Below, one piece after another: positions 55,670 to 63,915 of a stretch of DNA of 64,000 nucleotides (the first letter of the stretch is position 1; every line of letters starts with the position of its first letter). The stretch is taken from the NCBI GenBank assembly GCA_934661195.1, contig CAKUJD010000001.1:62001-126000 (forward strand), in the 5' to 3' direction. Source of the DNA: an uncultured Muribaculaceae bacterium. Its GTDB lineage: Bacteria; Bacteroidota; Bacteroidia; Bacteroidales; Muribaculaceae. A program made the translations under genes and the position numbers. The notes beneath the pieces were generated by a model. The model saw nothing but the letters and a program-made list of their open reading frames with translations, made no database searches and had not been told where the DNA came from.

Positions 55670-57217
55670 ATGAGCAAGGAAACCATACTTTGGGCCGACG
55701 ACGAGATCGACCTGCTTAAGCCACACATACTGTTCTTGAAGAGCAAGGGCTTCGACGTGGCCACCGTGACCAATGGCCGCGACGCGCTCGACATGCTCCA
55801 AAACCAGAACTTCAGCCTCATAATTCTTGACGAGAACATGCCCGGCATAAGCGGCCTTGAGGCCCTGCAGCAAATCAAGATTTCGCAGCCCAACGTGCCG
55901 GTGATAATGATCACCAAGAGCGAGGAGGAAAACATAATGAATCAGGCCATAGGCAGCGAAATAGCCGACTATCTGATAAAGCCCGTCAACCCGATGCAGA
56001 TATTGCTGTCGATAAAGAAGAACCTGCACAGCGACACCCTGGTGGCGCAGCAGGCCGCCGGCGGCTATCAGCAGCAGTTCATGGACATAAGCCAGCGCAT
56101 CAATTCGGCTTCGACCATCGACGACTGGTATGACATCTACACCACGCTCGTGCGCTGGGAAATCACGCTGTCGAAAACGGGCACCAACATGGACGAGATG
56201 CTGCGAATGCAAAAGAATGAGGCCAACAGCGCCTTCGGCAAGTTTGTGAAGCGCAACTATGAGGACTGGATAACGGGCGCGTCGGCCCGCCCGCTCATGA
56301 GCCACGAGATATTCAAGACGCAGATATTTCCGCGCCTCGACAATGGCGAGAAGGTGTGCTTTGTGGTGATCGACAACTTCCGCCTCGATCAGTGGCGCAC
56401 CATAAGCGCGCTGCTGGGCGAATACTTCAACGTGGAGAGCGAGCAGCTCTACACCACCATTCTGCCCACAGCCACGCAGTATGCCCGCAACGCCATCTTC
56501 TCGGGCCTGATGCCCATCGACATCGAGCGCATGTTTCCCGACCTGTGGGTCGACGAGGACGAGGATGAGGGTAAAAACCTCAACGAGGCGCCGCTAATCC
56601 AGACCATCATGGACCGCTACCGCAAGCGCTACCGCTTTTCATACAACAAGCTCAACGACTCGGCGGCTGGCGAGAAACTGATACAAAACTTCTCGGTGCT
56701 CGACAACTACGAGCTGAATGTTCTGGTGTTTAACTTCGTCGATATTCTGTCGCACGCGCGCACCGAGTCGAAGATGATACGCGAGTTGGCCTACACCGAC
56801 AGCGCCTACCGCTCGCTCACCGAGTCGTGGTTTAAGAACTCGTATGCATTCGAGATATTCAAGCAAATAGCCCAGCGCGGCTGGAAGGTGGTGCTCACCA
56901 CCGACCACGGCACCATCAAGGTGGACAACCCCATCAAGGTGATAGGCGACAAAAACACCAACACCAACCTGCGCTACAAGGTGGGCAAGAACCTGAACTA
57001 CAACCCCAAGCAGGTGTATGAAATAAAGCAGCCCAAGCGCTACGGCCTGCCTGCCCCCAACGTGTCGTCGACCTACATATTCACCACCGGGCGCGACTTT
57101 TTCGCCTATCCAAACAACTACAACCACTACGTGCAGTATTATCACGACACCTTCCAGCACGGCGGCATATCGATGGAAGAGATGCTCGTTCCCCTTGTCT
57201 CCCTCACTGGCAAGTAA
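55670..57217 (+). CDS. porX: Response regulator PorX with PglZ phosphatase domain
   Basis: A 515-residue protein. Receiver domain (1-120) with acidic Asp10/Asp11, phosphoacceptor Asp54 in IILDENMPG and a Lys near 107. The rest is the PglZ/alkaline-phosphatase-like domain, with FVVIDNFRLDQWRTI, PTATQYARNAIFSGLMP (nucleophile threonine) and TTDHGTIKV (metal ligands). PorX regulates type IX secretion with sensor PorY, not in this window. ATG 55670 is chosen. It lies just downstream of porW/sprE. Confidence 0.92.
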   Translation: MSKETILWADDEIDLLKPHILFLKSKGFDVATVTNGRDALDMLQNQNFSLIILDENMPGISGLEALQQIKISQPNVPVIMITKSEEENIMNQAIGSEIADYLIKPVNPMQILLSIKKNLHSDTLVAQQAAGGYQQQFMDISQRINSASTIDDWYDIYTTLVRWEITLSKTGTNMDEMLRMQKNEANSAFGKFVKRNYEDWITGASARPLMSHEIFKTQIFPRLDNGEKVCFVVIDNFRLDQWRTISALLGEYFNVESEQLYTTILPTATQYARNAIFSGLMPIDIERMFPDLWVDEDEDEGKNLNEAPLIQTIMDRYRKRYRFSYNKLNDSAAGEKLIQNFSVLDNYELNVLVFNFVDILSHARTESKMIRELAYTDSAYRSLTESWFKNSYAFEIFKQIAQRGWKVVLTTDHGTIKVDNPIKVIGDKNTNTNLRYKVGKNLNYNPKQVYEIKQPKRYGLPAPNVSSTYIFTTGRDFFAYPNNYNHYVQYYHDTFQHGGISMEEMLVPLVSLTGK

Positions 57218-57254
57218 TATCGCATAATAAACTGGGATTATTTCACCACAAACA

Positions 57255-57276
57255 GTAGGGACGCGGCATGCCGGGA
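57255..57276. repeat. Degenerate copy of a GC palindromic repeat
   Basis: GTAGGGACGCGGCATGCC at 57255-57272 matches the first part of the palindrome at 57388-57411, but the right arm has diverged. Confidence 0.6.
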
Positions 57277-57387
57277 GCACTGAAAAAGTAGTGATTTTGG
57301 CGAGTAGATGGGTGGTGAATGCGCCAAACAATGATGTTTAAAGTTTAAAGAAAGAATCGATAAAAAGTTGGTTTGCAGCTGTTTACT

Positions 57388-57411
57388 GTAGGGACGCGGC
57401 ATGCCGCGTCC
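57388..57411. repeat. REP-like GC palindrome, copy 2
   Basis: The 20-bp perfect palindrome at 57392-57411 (GGACGCGG/CCGCGTCC around CATG) is preceded by GTAG. It is one of three copies within 470 bp. Confidence 0.8.
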
Positions 57412-57483
57412 GACGGGCGTAGCCCCACTCAGCACGAAAGTAAAATCACATCAATGATGCCTCCATTGGTCGTAATTATTTAT

Positions 57484-57663
57484 CCCAAATCGGTCATTAG
57501 AACCACTATTTTTGTGGTTGGCTTTGTAATGACTTGATTGTAAGTCTTTTGTAAACAAGGATTCCTAATGACCGCCATTAGAAAATTGGTTTTATAAATA
57601 GCTAATTTTCAATACATTACAGACCTAACCACAGATTAAGTCACTTCTAATGACCGATTTGGG
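57484..57663. mobile_element. MITE-like element, 180 bp
   Basis: Perfect 19-bp terminal inverted repeats (57484-57502, opening CCCAAATCGG, and 57645-57663) bound an AT-rich, non-coding centre whose next 40-45 bases are also imperfectly inverted. Both ends are flanked by the direct repeat TTTAT (57479-57483 and 57664-57668), consistent with a 5-bp target duplication. No transposase is encoded. The element lies between inverted GC palindromes. Confidence 0.65.
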
Positions 57664-57700
57664 TTTATGTGCAATCAATTGATTTGCAGTGATTTGCAGC

Positions 57701-57724
57701 GGACGTGGCATGCCACGTCCCTAC
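57701..57724. repeat. REP-like GC palindrome, copy 3, inverted
   Basis: A 20-bp perfect palindrome at 57701-57720 (GGACGTGG/CCACGTCC around CATG) followed by CTAC, so the copy is inverted relative to 57388-57411. Confidence 0.8.
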
Positions 57725-57776
57725 AGCCATTGTCGCTGTATGAAGTTTGAAAAATGTGAACTGGGTGAAAACAAAA

Positions 57777-57823
57777 GCGGCTTTCCTGGCCACCGTTTTG
57801 TGGGTGAGGGCCTGGAAAGCCGC
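57777..57823 (-). terminator. Terminator of the epimerase/threonine dehydrogenase gene
   Basis: A 10-bp stem (57777-57786 with 57814-57823) extended by four pairs past a T-T mismatch. In the leftward transcript it is followed by TTTTGTTTT. Confidence 0.75.
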
Positions 57824-57930
57824 AACAGCAAAAGTATTATGGAAAAATTAAACGGTCAGGTGGTGCTATACACATATGCTGCGTTTGCGTGTAGCTGTTG
57901 ATGCAATGTGTGGAGGGAAAAAACGGCCGG

Positions 57931-58887
57931 TCACTTTTTCAGTTTCAGCGCAAGCTTCTGCAGCATGTCGGCAGTCATTGCGTCGAGGTCGTACTCAGGC
58001 TTCCAGCCCCACTCCATGCGGGCGCACGTGTCGTCGAGCTTGTTGGGCCACGAGTCGGCAATGGCCTGGCGCAGCGAATCCACATCATAGTGCATTTTGA
58101 AGTCGGGCATTTGCCGCTTGATGCTGTTGTAGATTATTTCAGGGTCGAAGCTCATCGACGCTATGTTGAACGAGTTGCGGTGCACCAGCTTGCTGGGGTC
58201 GGCCTCCATTATCTCGATGGCGGCCCGCAGCGCGTCGGGCATATACATCATGTCCATGAATGTGCCTTTGGCTATGGGGCATGTGAATTCCTCGCCTCGC
58301 ACGGCCGAGTAGTAGATGTCGACGGCATAGTCGGTGGTGCCGCCGCCGGGAGGCGTGACGTATGAAATCAGCCCTGGGAAGCGCACCGAGCGCGTGTCGA
58401 CTCCGAATTTAGTGAAGTAGTAGTTGCTCAGCAACTCGCCGCTCACTTTGGTTATGCCATACATGGTGCGGGGCTGCTGCACGGTGTCTTGCGGGGTGCC
58501 GTCTTTGGGGGCGTTGGGGCCGAACGAACCTATCGAACTGGGGGTGAACACGGCGCACTTTTGCTCGCGGGCAACCTCAAGCACGTTCATCAGCCCGCCC
58601 ACGCCTATCTTCCACGCCAGCAGCGGCTTGGTTTCGGCCACGGCCGAGAGCAGCGCGGCCAGGTTGTAGATGGTGTCGATGCGGTAGCGGCGCACGGCGT
58701 CGGCTATCTGGGCGGCATCGGTGATGTCGACCACTGCGCTCGGCCCCGTTTCGGCCAATTCTCCCTTGGGCTCGGCTCCGGGAATGTAGCCGGCCACAAT
58801 GGTGCCTTGAGGATACTCTTTTCTCAACTTCATTGTCAGCTCTGAGCCAATCTGGCCCGTGGAGCCGATTATAAGCACGTTCTTCAT
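57931..58887 (-). CDS. tdh: NAD-dependent L-threonine 3-dehydrogenase of the epimerase type
   Basis: A 318-residue short-chain dehydrogenase. The Rossmann motif GSTGQIGSEL is at residues 8-17, the serine in TPSSIGSFG and YGITK supply the catalytic Ser/Tyr/Lys set, and PPGGGTTDYAVDIYY is the substrate loop of the SDR-type threonine dehydrogenases. It makes 2-amino-3-ketobutyrate, which the divergent kbl product cleaves. A strong leftward promoter sits at 58965-58995 and a terminator after the stop. Confidence 0.88.
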   Translation of the reverse strand: MKNVLIIGSTGQIGSELTMKLRKEYPQGTIVAGYIPGAEPKGELAETGPSAVVDITDAAQIADAVRRYRIDTIYNLAALLSAVAETKPLLAWKIGVGGLMNVLEVAREQKCAVFTPSSIGSFGPNAPKDGTPQDTVQQPRTMYGITKVSGELLSNYYFTKFGVDTRSVRFPGLISYVTPPGGGTTDYAVDIYYSAVRGEEFTCPIAKGTFMDMMYMPDALRAAIEIMEADPSKLVHRNSFNIASMSFDPEIIYNSIKRQMPDFKMHYDVDSLRQAIADSWPNKLDDTCARMEWGWKPEYDLDAMTADMLQKLALKLKK

Positions 58888-58964
58888 TAATTCTTGTTGT
58901 TTTAAGATAGTCGTCTATGTTACACAGAGGGTTTCCTTATGAAAAGGGGGCCTCAACCCTGTTA

Positions 58965-58995
58965 CAAAGATATAAACTGCGCACAAAGCCGGCAA
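58965..58995 (-). promoter_or_regulatory. Promoter of tdh
   Basis: Minus strand TATCTTTG at 58972-58965 and TTG at 58995-58993, spacer 20 bases. Confidence 0.65.
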
Positions 58996-59079
58996 AAAAA
59001 TGTGGCGTTTTTTTCGTTAATGCCGATATTTTTTCAGACCTTTGCAAGGTAACCCCTAACATATAACCGCACAATATCT

Positions 59080-60270
59080 ATGTATAGCAAATTCAAAGAC
59101 CACCTGACTCAGGAACTCGCCGGCATCAAGGCTGCCGGACTCTACAAGGAGGAGAGAGTGATAACCACCGCCCAGCGCGCCGACATAAGCGTGAGCGAGG
59201 GTGGCGAAGTGCTCAACTTCTGCGCCAACAACTACCTAGGCCTCAGCGACAACTCCCGCCTCATCGAGGCTGCAAAGCGGGCCATGGACGAGCGCGGCTT
59301 TGGCATGTCGAGCGTGCGCTTCATTTGCGGCACGCAAGACCGCCACAAGCAGCTGGAGGCTGCCATAAGCGACTACTTCCACACCGACGACACCATTCTC
59401 TACGGCTCGTGCTTCGACGCCAACGGAGGCCTGTTTGAGGCCCTGCTCGGCCCTGAGGACGCAATAATAAGCGATGCGCTCAACCACGCTTCGATCATTG
59501 ATGGTGTGCGCCTATGCAAGGCCAAGCGCTACCGCTATGCCAACGCCAACATGGACGAGCTTGAGGAGTGTCTGAAGCAGGCTCAGGAGCAGCGCTTCCG
59601 CATCATAGCCACCGACGGCGTGTTCTCGATGGACGGCAATGTGGCCCCGATGGACCGCATTTGTGAGCTGGCCGAGCGCTACGACGCCATGGTGATGGTC
59701 GACGAGTCGCACTCGGCCGGTGTGGTGGGTCCCACGGGCCACGGCGTGGCCGAGCAGTTTAACCTGTATGGCCGCATCGATGTGTTCACCGGCACTCTTG
59801 GCAAGGCCTTTGGCGGCGCAATGGGCGGCTTCGCCACCGGACGCAAGGAGATTATCGACATGCTGCGCCAGCGCTCGCGCCCCTACCTGTTCAGCAACAG
59901 CGTGGCGCCGGGCATAGTGGGCGCCAGCCTTGAGATGTTTAAAATGCTCAAGGAGAGCAGCGACCTGCACACCCGTCTGGCCGAAAACGTGGAATACTTC
60001 CGTACTCGCATGCTCGCCGCCGGCTTCGACATCAAGCCCACGCAGAGCGCAATTTGCGCCGTGATGCTCTACGATGCCAAACTGTCGCAGGACTTTGCGG
60101 CCGCCATGCAGCGCGAGGGCATATATGTCACCGGCTTCTACTATCCTGTGGTGCCAAAGGGCGAGGCGCGCATCCGCGTGCAGCTGTCGGCCGGGCACCG
60201 GCGTGAGCACCTCGACAAGGCCATTGCCGCCTTCGTCAAGGTGGGCAAGGAGCTTGGCGTAATCAAGTAG
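59080..60270 (+). CDS. kbl: Glycine C-acetyltransferase (2-amino-3-ketobutyrate CoA ligase)
   Basis: A 396-residue PLP enzyme of the alpha-oxoamine synthase family. The PLP lysine is Lys242 in GTLGKAFGG; FCANNYLGLS near the start and VDESHSAGV before the lysine are typical. It converts 2-amino-3-ketobutyrate and CoA to glycine and acetyl-CoA. Length and motifs fit Kbl better than 8-amino-7-oxononanoate synthase, and divergence from tdh supports it. A GACCTTTG at 59037-59044 is a weak -7 box. A terminator follows. Confidence 0.92.
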   Translation: MYSKFKDHLTQELAGIKAAGLYKEERVITTAQRADISVSEGGEVLNFCANNYLGLSDNSRLIEAAKRAMDERGFGMSSVRFICGTQDRHKQLEAAISDYFHTDDTILYGSCFDANGGLFEALLGPEDAIISDALNHASIIDGVRLCKAKRYRYANANMDELEECLKQAQEQRFRIIATDGVFSMDGNVAPMDRICELAERYDAMVMVDESHSAGVVGPTGHGVAEQFNLYGRIDVFTGTLGKAFGGAMGGFATGRKEIIDMLRQRSRPYLFSNSVAPGIVGASLEMFKMLKESSDLHTRLAENVEYFRTRMLAAGFDIKPTQSAICAVMLYDAKLSQDFAAAMQREGIYVTGFYYPVVPKGEARIRVQLSAGHRREHLDKAIAAFVKVGKELGVIK

Positions 60271-60310
60271 ACAAGCAATAACAACTTAAGATAAAGCAGT
60301 AAAAGAATCA

Positions 60311-60352
60311 GGGCCTATGCCGCAGTGATTGCGCCATAAGCCCGTTTTTTTT
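60311..60352 (+). terminator. Terminator of kbl
   Basis: A 14-pair stem with two mismatches (60311-60324 with 60330-60343) followed by eight Ts. Confidence 0.85.
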
Positions 60353-60403
60353 GAGGGTAGACGCTCTCTGTTGGTTTCGCTTGCTTGGGGTGGGGCGGCC
60401 GCT

Positions 60404-61378
60404 CTACACGGTGGCTGTGATTAGGGTGGCGGCGCCTGTCAGGTGCAGGCTGCGCACCACTGCGGGCACCAGCACCGTCTCGCCGCGGCGCAGAGTGGCC
60501 GAGGTGCCGTTGTCGCACTCAATGGTGGCGGCCCCAGCTATGCACATCACAGCCAGAAAAGCGTCGTGGGGCATGCGCAGGTCGAATTCCGACTCCACTA
60601 TCACGCGGTCCACATTGAAGAAGATGCTGTTGATGAGCGATGTCACGCCCTTGCTGCGCACGTAGTTGCGCTTGCAGTCGGTGGCAATGGTGTAGTCGAT
60701 GGCGTCGGCGGCGAGGTCGGTGTGCAGCTGGCGCGGCTTGCCGTCTTTGTCGAGGCGGTTGAAGTCATACACGCGGTAGGTGATGTCGCTCGACTGCTGA
60801 ATTTCGGCCAGCAGGTTGCCAGCCCCTATGGCGTGGATGCGCCCCGCCGGCAGAAAGAATATGTCGCCCGGGTGTGTCTCGTGGCTCTGCACGGCATCGA
60901 GAATTGTGCTGTCGGCCACCATGCGCTTGTACACTTCGGGCGTTATGGTCTTGCGCATGCCGGCATACAGCTTGGCGCCCTTGTCGCTGTCGATTATATA
61001 CCACATTTCGGTCTTGCCGCTGCACCCGTGCCTCTCCTGCGCCAGGTCGTCGCCCGGATGCACCTGCACCGACAGGTCGAGCTTGGCGTCGATGATTTTA
61101 ATGAGCAGCGGGAACTCCTCGCCGTGCTTGCGGTACACGCGCCGGCCCACAAGGTCGCCTTTGTATTTGCGGATGAGCTCGCGCAGAGTCAGCCCCTTGT
61201 CGGGGCCTTCGCTCACCACCGACTCATGGCCCTTGAGGCCCGACACCTCCCAGCTTTCGCCCACGTTGCCCTCATCGATGCGCACGCCCTTGAAGGCGCC
61301 GATCTTGTCGCCGCCCCACAGCACCTGTTTCAGGTTCAATCCAAACTTAATGGGTCCAAGCATATTGCCGATAGTCAT
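60404..61378 (-). CDS. manA: Type I mannose-6-phosphate isomerase
   Basis: A 324-residue cupin metalloenzyme interconverting fructose 6-phosphate and mannose 6-phosphate, feeding GDP-mannose and GDP-fucose. Metal ligands appear as QVHPGD, KTEMWYI and the later GRIHAIGAGNLLAEIQQSSD. The second cupin half is C-terminal. The predicted start site is within about ten bases of the ATG, and the promoter overlaps an intergenic repeat. Confidence 0.93.
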   Translation of the reverse strand: MTIGNMLGPIKFGLNLKQVLWGGDKIGAFKGVRIDEGNVGESWEVSGLKGHESVVSEGPDKGLTLRELIRKYKGDLVGRRVYRKHGEEFPLLIKIIDAKLDLSVQVHPGDDLAQERHGCSGKTEMWYIIDSDKGAKLYAGMRKTITPEVYKRMVADSTILDAVQSHETHPGDIFFLPAGRIHAIGAGNLLAEIQQSSDITYRVYDFNRLDKDGKPRQLHTDLAADAIDYTIATDCKRNYVRSKGVTSLINSIFFNVDRVIVESEFDLRMPHDAFLAVMCIAGAATIECDNGTSATLRRGETVLVPAVVRSLHLTGAATLITATV

Positions 61379-61391
61379 AATTTAAACTGTG

Positions 61392-61424
61392 CAAAGATAG
61401 TGCAAATCGAGCGCAAAGCATCAA
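61392..61424 (-). promoter_or_regulatory. Promoter of manA overlapping a repeat
   Basis: Minus strand TATCTTTG at 61399-61392, TTG at 61424-61422 (22-base spacer). The -7 box overlaps the left edge of the repeat at 61393-61480. Confidence 0.55.
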
Positions 61425-61480
61425 GCTTGCTTGAATGTTTTGCCGCGATGCCGCCTATTTTCTGTAAAGATAGTGCAAAT
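61393..61480. repeat. Dispersed relative of the 83-bp repeat
   Basis: Unit 61393-61465 (73 bp) starts AAAGATAGTGCAAATCGAGC and ends GCCGCCTATTTTCTGT, and the first 15 bases recur at 61466-61480. Corresponding blocks (TAGTGCAAA, CGAGCGCAA, AAGCTTGCT/GCTTGCT, GATGCCGCC/GGTGCCGCC) occur in the array at 12641-12858 in the same order. Confidence 0.75.
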
Positions 61481-61548
61481 TAATTGATGCCCGTGAGTGC
61501 GCGGCCATAAAAATACAGGCTGGCAAAATGGGTGACGGCTTTTTTTAC

Positions 61549-61556
61549 TAACTTTG
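61549..61556 (+). promoter_or_regulatory. -7 box of the Big_5 lipoprotein gene
   Basis: TAACTTTG at 61549-61556, 38 bases before the ATG; no well-spaced TTG. Confidence 0.5.
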
Positions 61557-61593
61557 CACATTCACACGATATATATTGACATACAACATCGAA

Positions 61594-63717
61594 ATGCTAC
61601 AACACTGCATATCACTCAGCCGCCTCGCGGCCTGGACTCTGGCCGCAGCCATGATGCTTGTGGCGGCCGCATGCGCCAACATAGGCACGCCCGAGGGCGG
61701 CCCGCGCGACTACACCCCGCCGCGCGTGGTGAAGACGTCGCCGGCCAACGGCGCCGTGAACTTCAAGGGCAGCAAGGTGGAAATCACCTTCGACGAGATA
61801 GTGCAGATAAAGGATCAGCAGAGCAAGGTGGTGGTGTCGCCCGCGCAAAAGGAGATGCCCGTGATAAGGAACAATGGGCGCAAAGTCACCGTTGAGTTCC
61901 GCGACACGCTGAAGCCCAACACCACCTATGTGGTCGACTTCACCAACGCAATAGAGGACAACAACGAGGGCAACGTGCTCGACGGATACAGTTTTGCTTT
62001 CTCCACGGGCGAGACCATCGACTCGCTGCAGGTGTCGGGCATGGCTTTGCGCGCCAGCGACCTCGAGCCCATGCAGCACATTCTGGTGGGCCTGCACAGC
62101 AATCTCAGCGACACTGCATTTGCCACAACACCGCTGGAGCGCATCAGCCGCACCAACGACCGCGGCCAGTTCACGCTGCGCAACCTCAAGCCCGGCCGCT
62201 ACCACATATTCGCGCTCAACGACGTTGACGGCGACTACCGCATGGCACGCACCGAGGACATGGCCTTCTGCGACAGCGTGGTAGTGCCGGGCGTAACCAG
62301 CGTGACCACGCGCGACACCGTGTTCACCTTCGACCACCGCGTCGACACCGTGGTCACCGCCACCCACACGCAGTATGTGCCCAACAATGTGCTGCTTAAC
62401 GTGTTTAATGAAGGCTACCGGCAGCAATACATAAAGTCGTACCGCCGCCTGGGCCGCAACCGCCTGCTGCTGCAGATGGGTGCGCCGCAGACGCGCATGC
62501 CGCAGGTGCGCCTGCTCAGCCCGCAGCCGTCGGCCCGCAGCTGGTGCCGCCTTGAGCGCAGCGAGCGCGGCGACTCGCTGGTCTACTGGCTGTCGGACTC
62601 GAGCCTTATAAAGAGCGACAGCCTTAGCCTTGAGGTGCACTACATGCGCACCCCACCCAGCGGTGCCGACACGCTGGTCGAGGCCACCGACACCCTGGCG
62701 TTTGCCGCTGTGCGCAGCGGCTATGAACTGAAGCAGCAGGAGCAGGCGCGCAAAGAGCGCGAGAAGCGCCAAAAGGAGATAAGCCAACTGGTGGAAAAGC
62801 GCGACAAGGCCGCCGCCGAGGGCAAAGACGTCACCGAATATGAGCTCAACCTTGCCGCCCTGCGCCGCCAGGACGAGGCCGAGGTGCCTTCGCTAAAGGC
62901 CACGCTCGAAAAGGCCGAGCTGGGCGTGACCGACTCGATAGCATTTAAGTTCGACACCCCAATCGACACCATCTACAACCGCCGTCTGCACCTCACACAA
63001 ATGCAGCCCGACAGCACTTGGCAGGCGGTGCCACTGCCGCCCATGGTCCGGGCCAGCGAGTGCAGCGAGCTGCGCTATGTGCTGCCCATGCGCCTGCAGC
63101 CTGGCGGCCAATACAAGCTGCAAGTCGACTCTGCCGCCTTCTACTCGATCTACAACCTCACCTGCAAGGGCATCGACCAGGACATAAGCGTGAAGAAACT
63201 GGAAGACTACGCCAACCTCTACATGCGCATTCAGGGCCTTGCCGGACGCCGGGCAGTGGTGCAGCTGCTCAACAGCGGCGACAAGCCTGTGATGACAGCC
63301 GCCGTCGACAGTGCCGGCACCGAGGCTGCATTTGAAAATGTGGAGCCGGGCACCTACTATGCGCGCCTGTTTATCGACGACAACGGCAACGGGGTGTGGG
63401 ACACCGGCAACTATGCCCGACACCAGCAGCCCGAGGAGGTGTATTACTTCCCAAAGCCGCTGAAGCTGCGCCGTAATTGGGACGTGGACCAGACCTGGAA
63501 CATATATGCCGCTCCGCTCGACCTGCAGAAGCCCGAGAGCATACGCAAAAACCGCCCCGAAAACCGCACTAATCTGCTCGACTCCAAGCGTCAGAAGTCC
63601 AGCAAGGCCAATGGCGACACCGAGGATGACGACACCGACGGCTTCAGCAACCCGGCTTTCGGACGCAACTCCTACAGCGGCAACAAATACGAAGACTATC
63701 GCAACAATCAGCGTTGA
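61594..63717 (+). CDS. Lipoprotein with N-terminal Big_5 (Ig-like) domain
   Basis: A 707-residue protein. The signal ends in a lipobox (VAAA-Cys28), then PRVVKTSPANGAVNFKGSKVEITFDE, the Big_5/SbsA-type Ig-like start (about 40-135). Further beta domains follow, with a Lys/Glu/Gln helical stretch at about 390-450. It ends in a polar, charged tail. In Bacteroidetes such lipoproteins are conserved; roles are unclear. ATG 61594 is preferred over an upstream TTG. Confidence 0.85.
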   Translation: MLQHCISLSRLAAWTLAAAMMLVAAACANIGTPEGGPRDYTPPRVVKTSPANGAVNFKGSKVEITFDEIVQIKDQQSKVVVSPAQKEMPVIRNNGRKVTVEFRDTLKPNTTYVVDFTNAIEDNNEGNVLDGYSFAFSTGETIDSLQVSGMALRASDLEPMQHILVGLHSNLSDTAFATTPLERISRTNDRGQFTLRNLKPGRYHIFALNDVDGDYRMARTEDMAFCDSVVVPGVTSVTTRDTVFTFDHRVDTVVTATHTQYVPNNVLLNVFNEGYRQQYIKSYRRLGRNRLLLQMGAPQTRMPQVRLLSPQPSARSWCRLERSERGDSLVYWLSDSSLIKSDSLSLEVHYMRTPPSGADTLVEATDTLAFAAVRSGYELKQQEQARKEREKRQKEISQLVEKRDKAAAEGKDVTEYELNLAALRRQDEAEVPSLKATLEKAELGVTDSIAFKFDTPIDTIYNRRLHLTQMQPDSTWQAVPLPPMVRASECSELRYVLPMRLQPGGQYKLQVDSAAFYSIYNLTCKGIDQDISVKKLEDYANLYMRIQGLAGRRAVVQLLNSGDKPVMTAAVDSAGTEAAFENVEPGTYYARLFIDDNGNGVWDTGNYARHQQPEEVYYFPKPLKLRRNWDVDQTWNIYAAPLDLQKPESIRKNRPENRTNLLDSKRQKSSKANGDTEDDDTDGFSNPAFGRNSYSGNKYEDYRNNQR

Positions 63718-63785
63718 CGGCGAGCCTTGCTGCATAAAAATGCACTTTGTGCCGTTTTAATAGCCGCAGTATGCTTTTTTGTTAT

Positions 63786-63793
63786 TAACTTTG
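63786..63793 (+). promoter_or_regulatory. -7 box upstream of argR
   Basis: TAACTTTG at 63786-63793, about 123 bases before the GTG. A single DnaA-box-like TGTGGATAA lies just downstream at 63803-63811. Confidence 0.45.
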
Positions 63794-63915
63794 CAGTCGG
63801 ATTGTGGATAAATGAGTCGCTATCCAATCATTTTTAGCTAATATACGGCGGAATGGGACGCCGGTGGCTTACATTTTCTCATTTTCCGCGACATACATAT
63901 TATAGACTTAGCAAA

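Noticed and set aside
57689..57901. A 70-codon frame beginning in a GC palindrome
   Set aside because: It runs through a REP-like palindrome and a terminator hairpin, with no protein-like composition.
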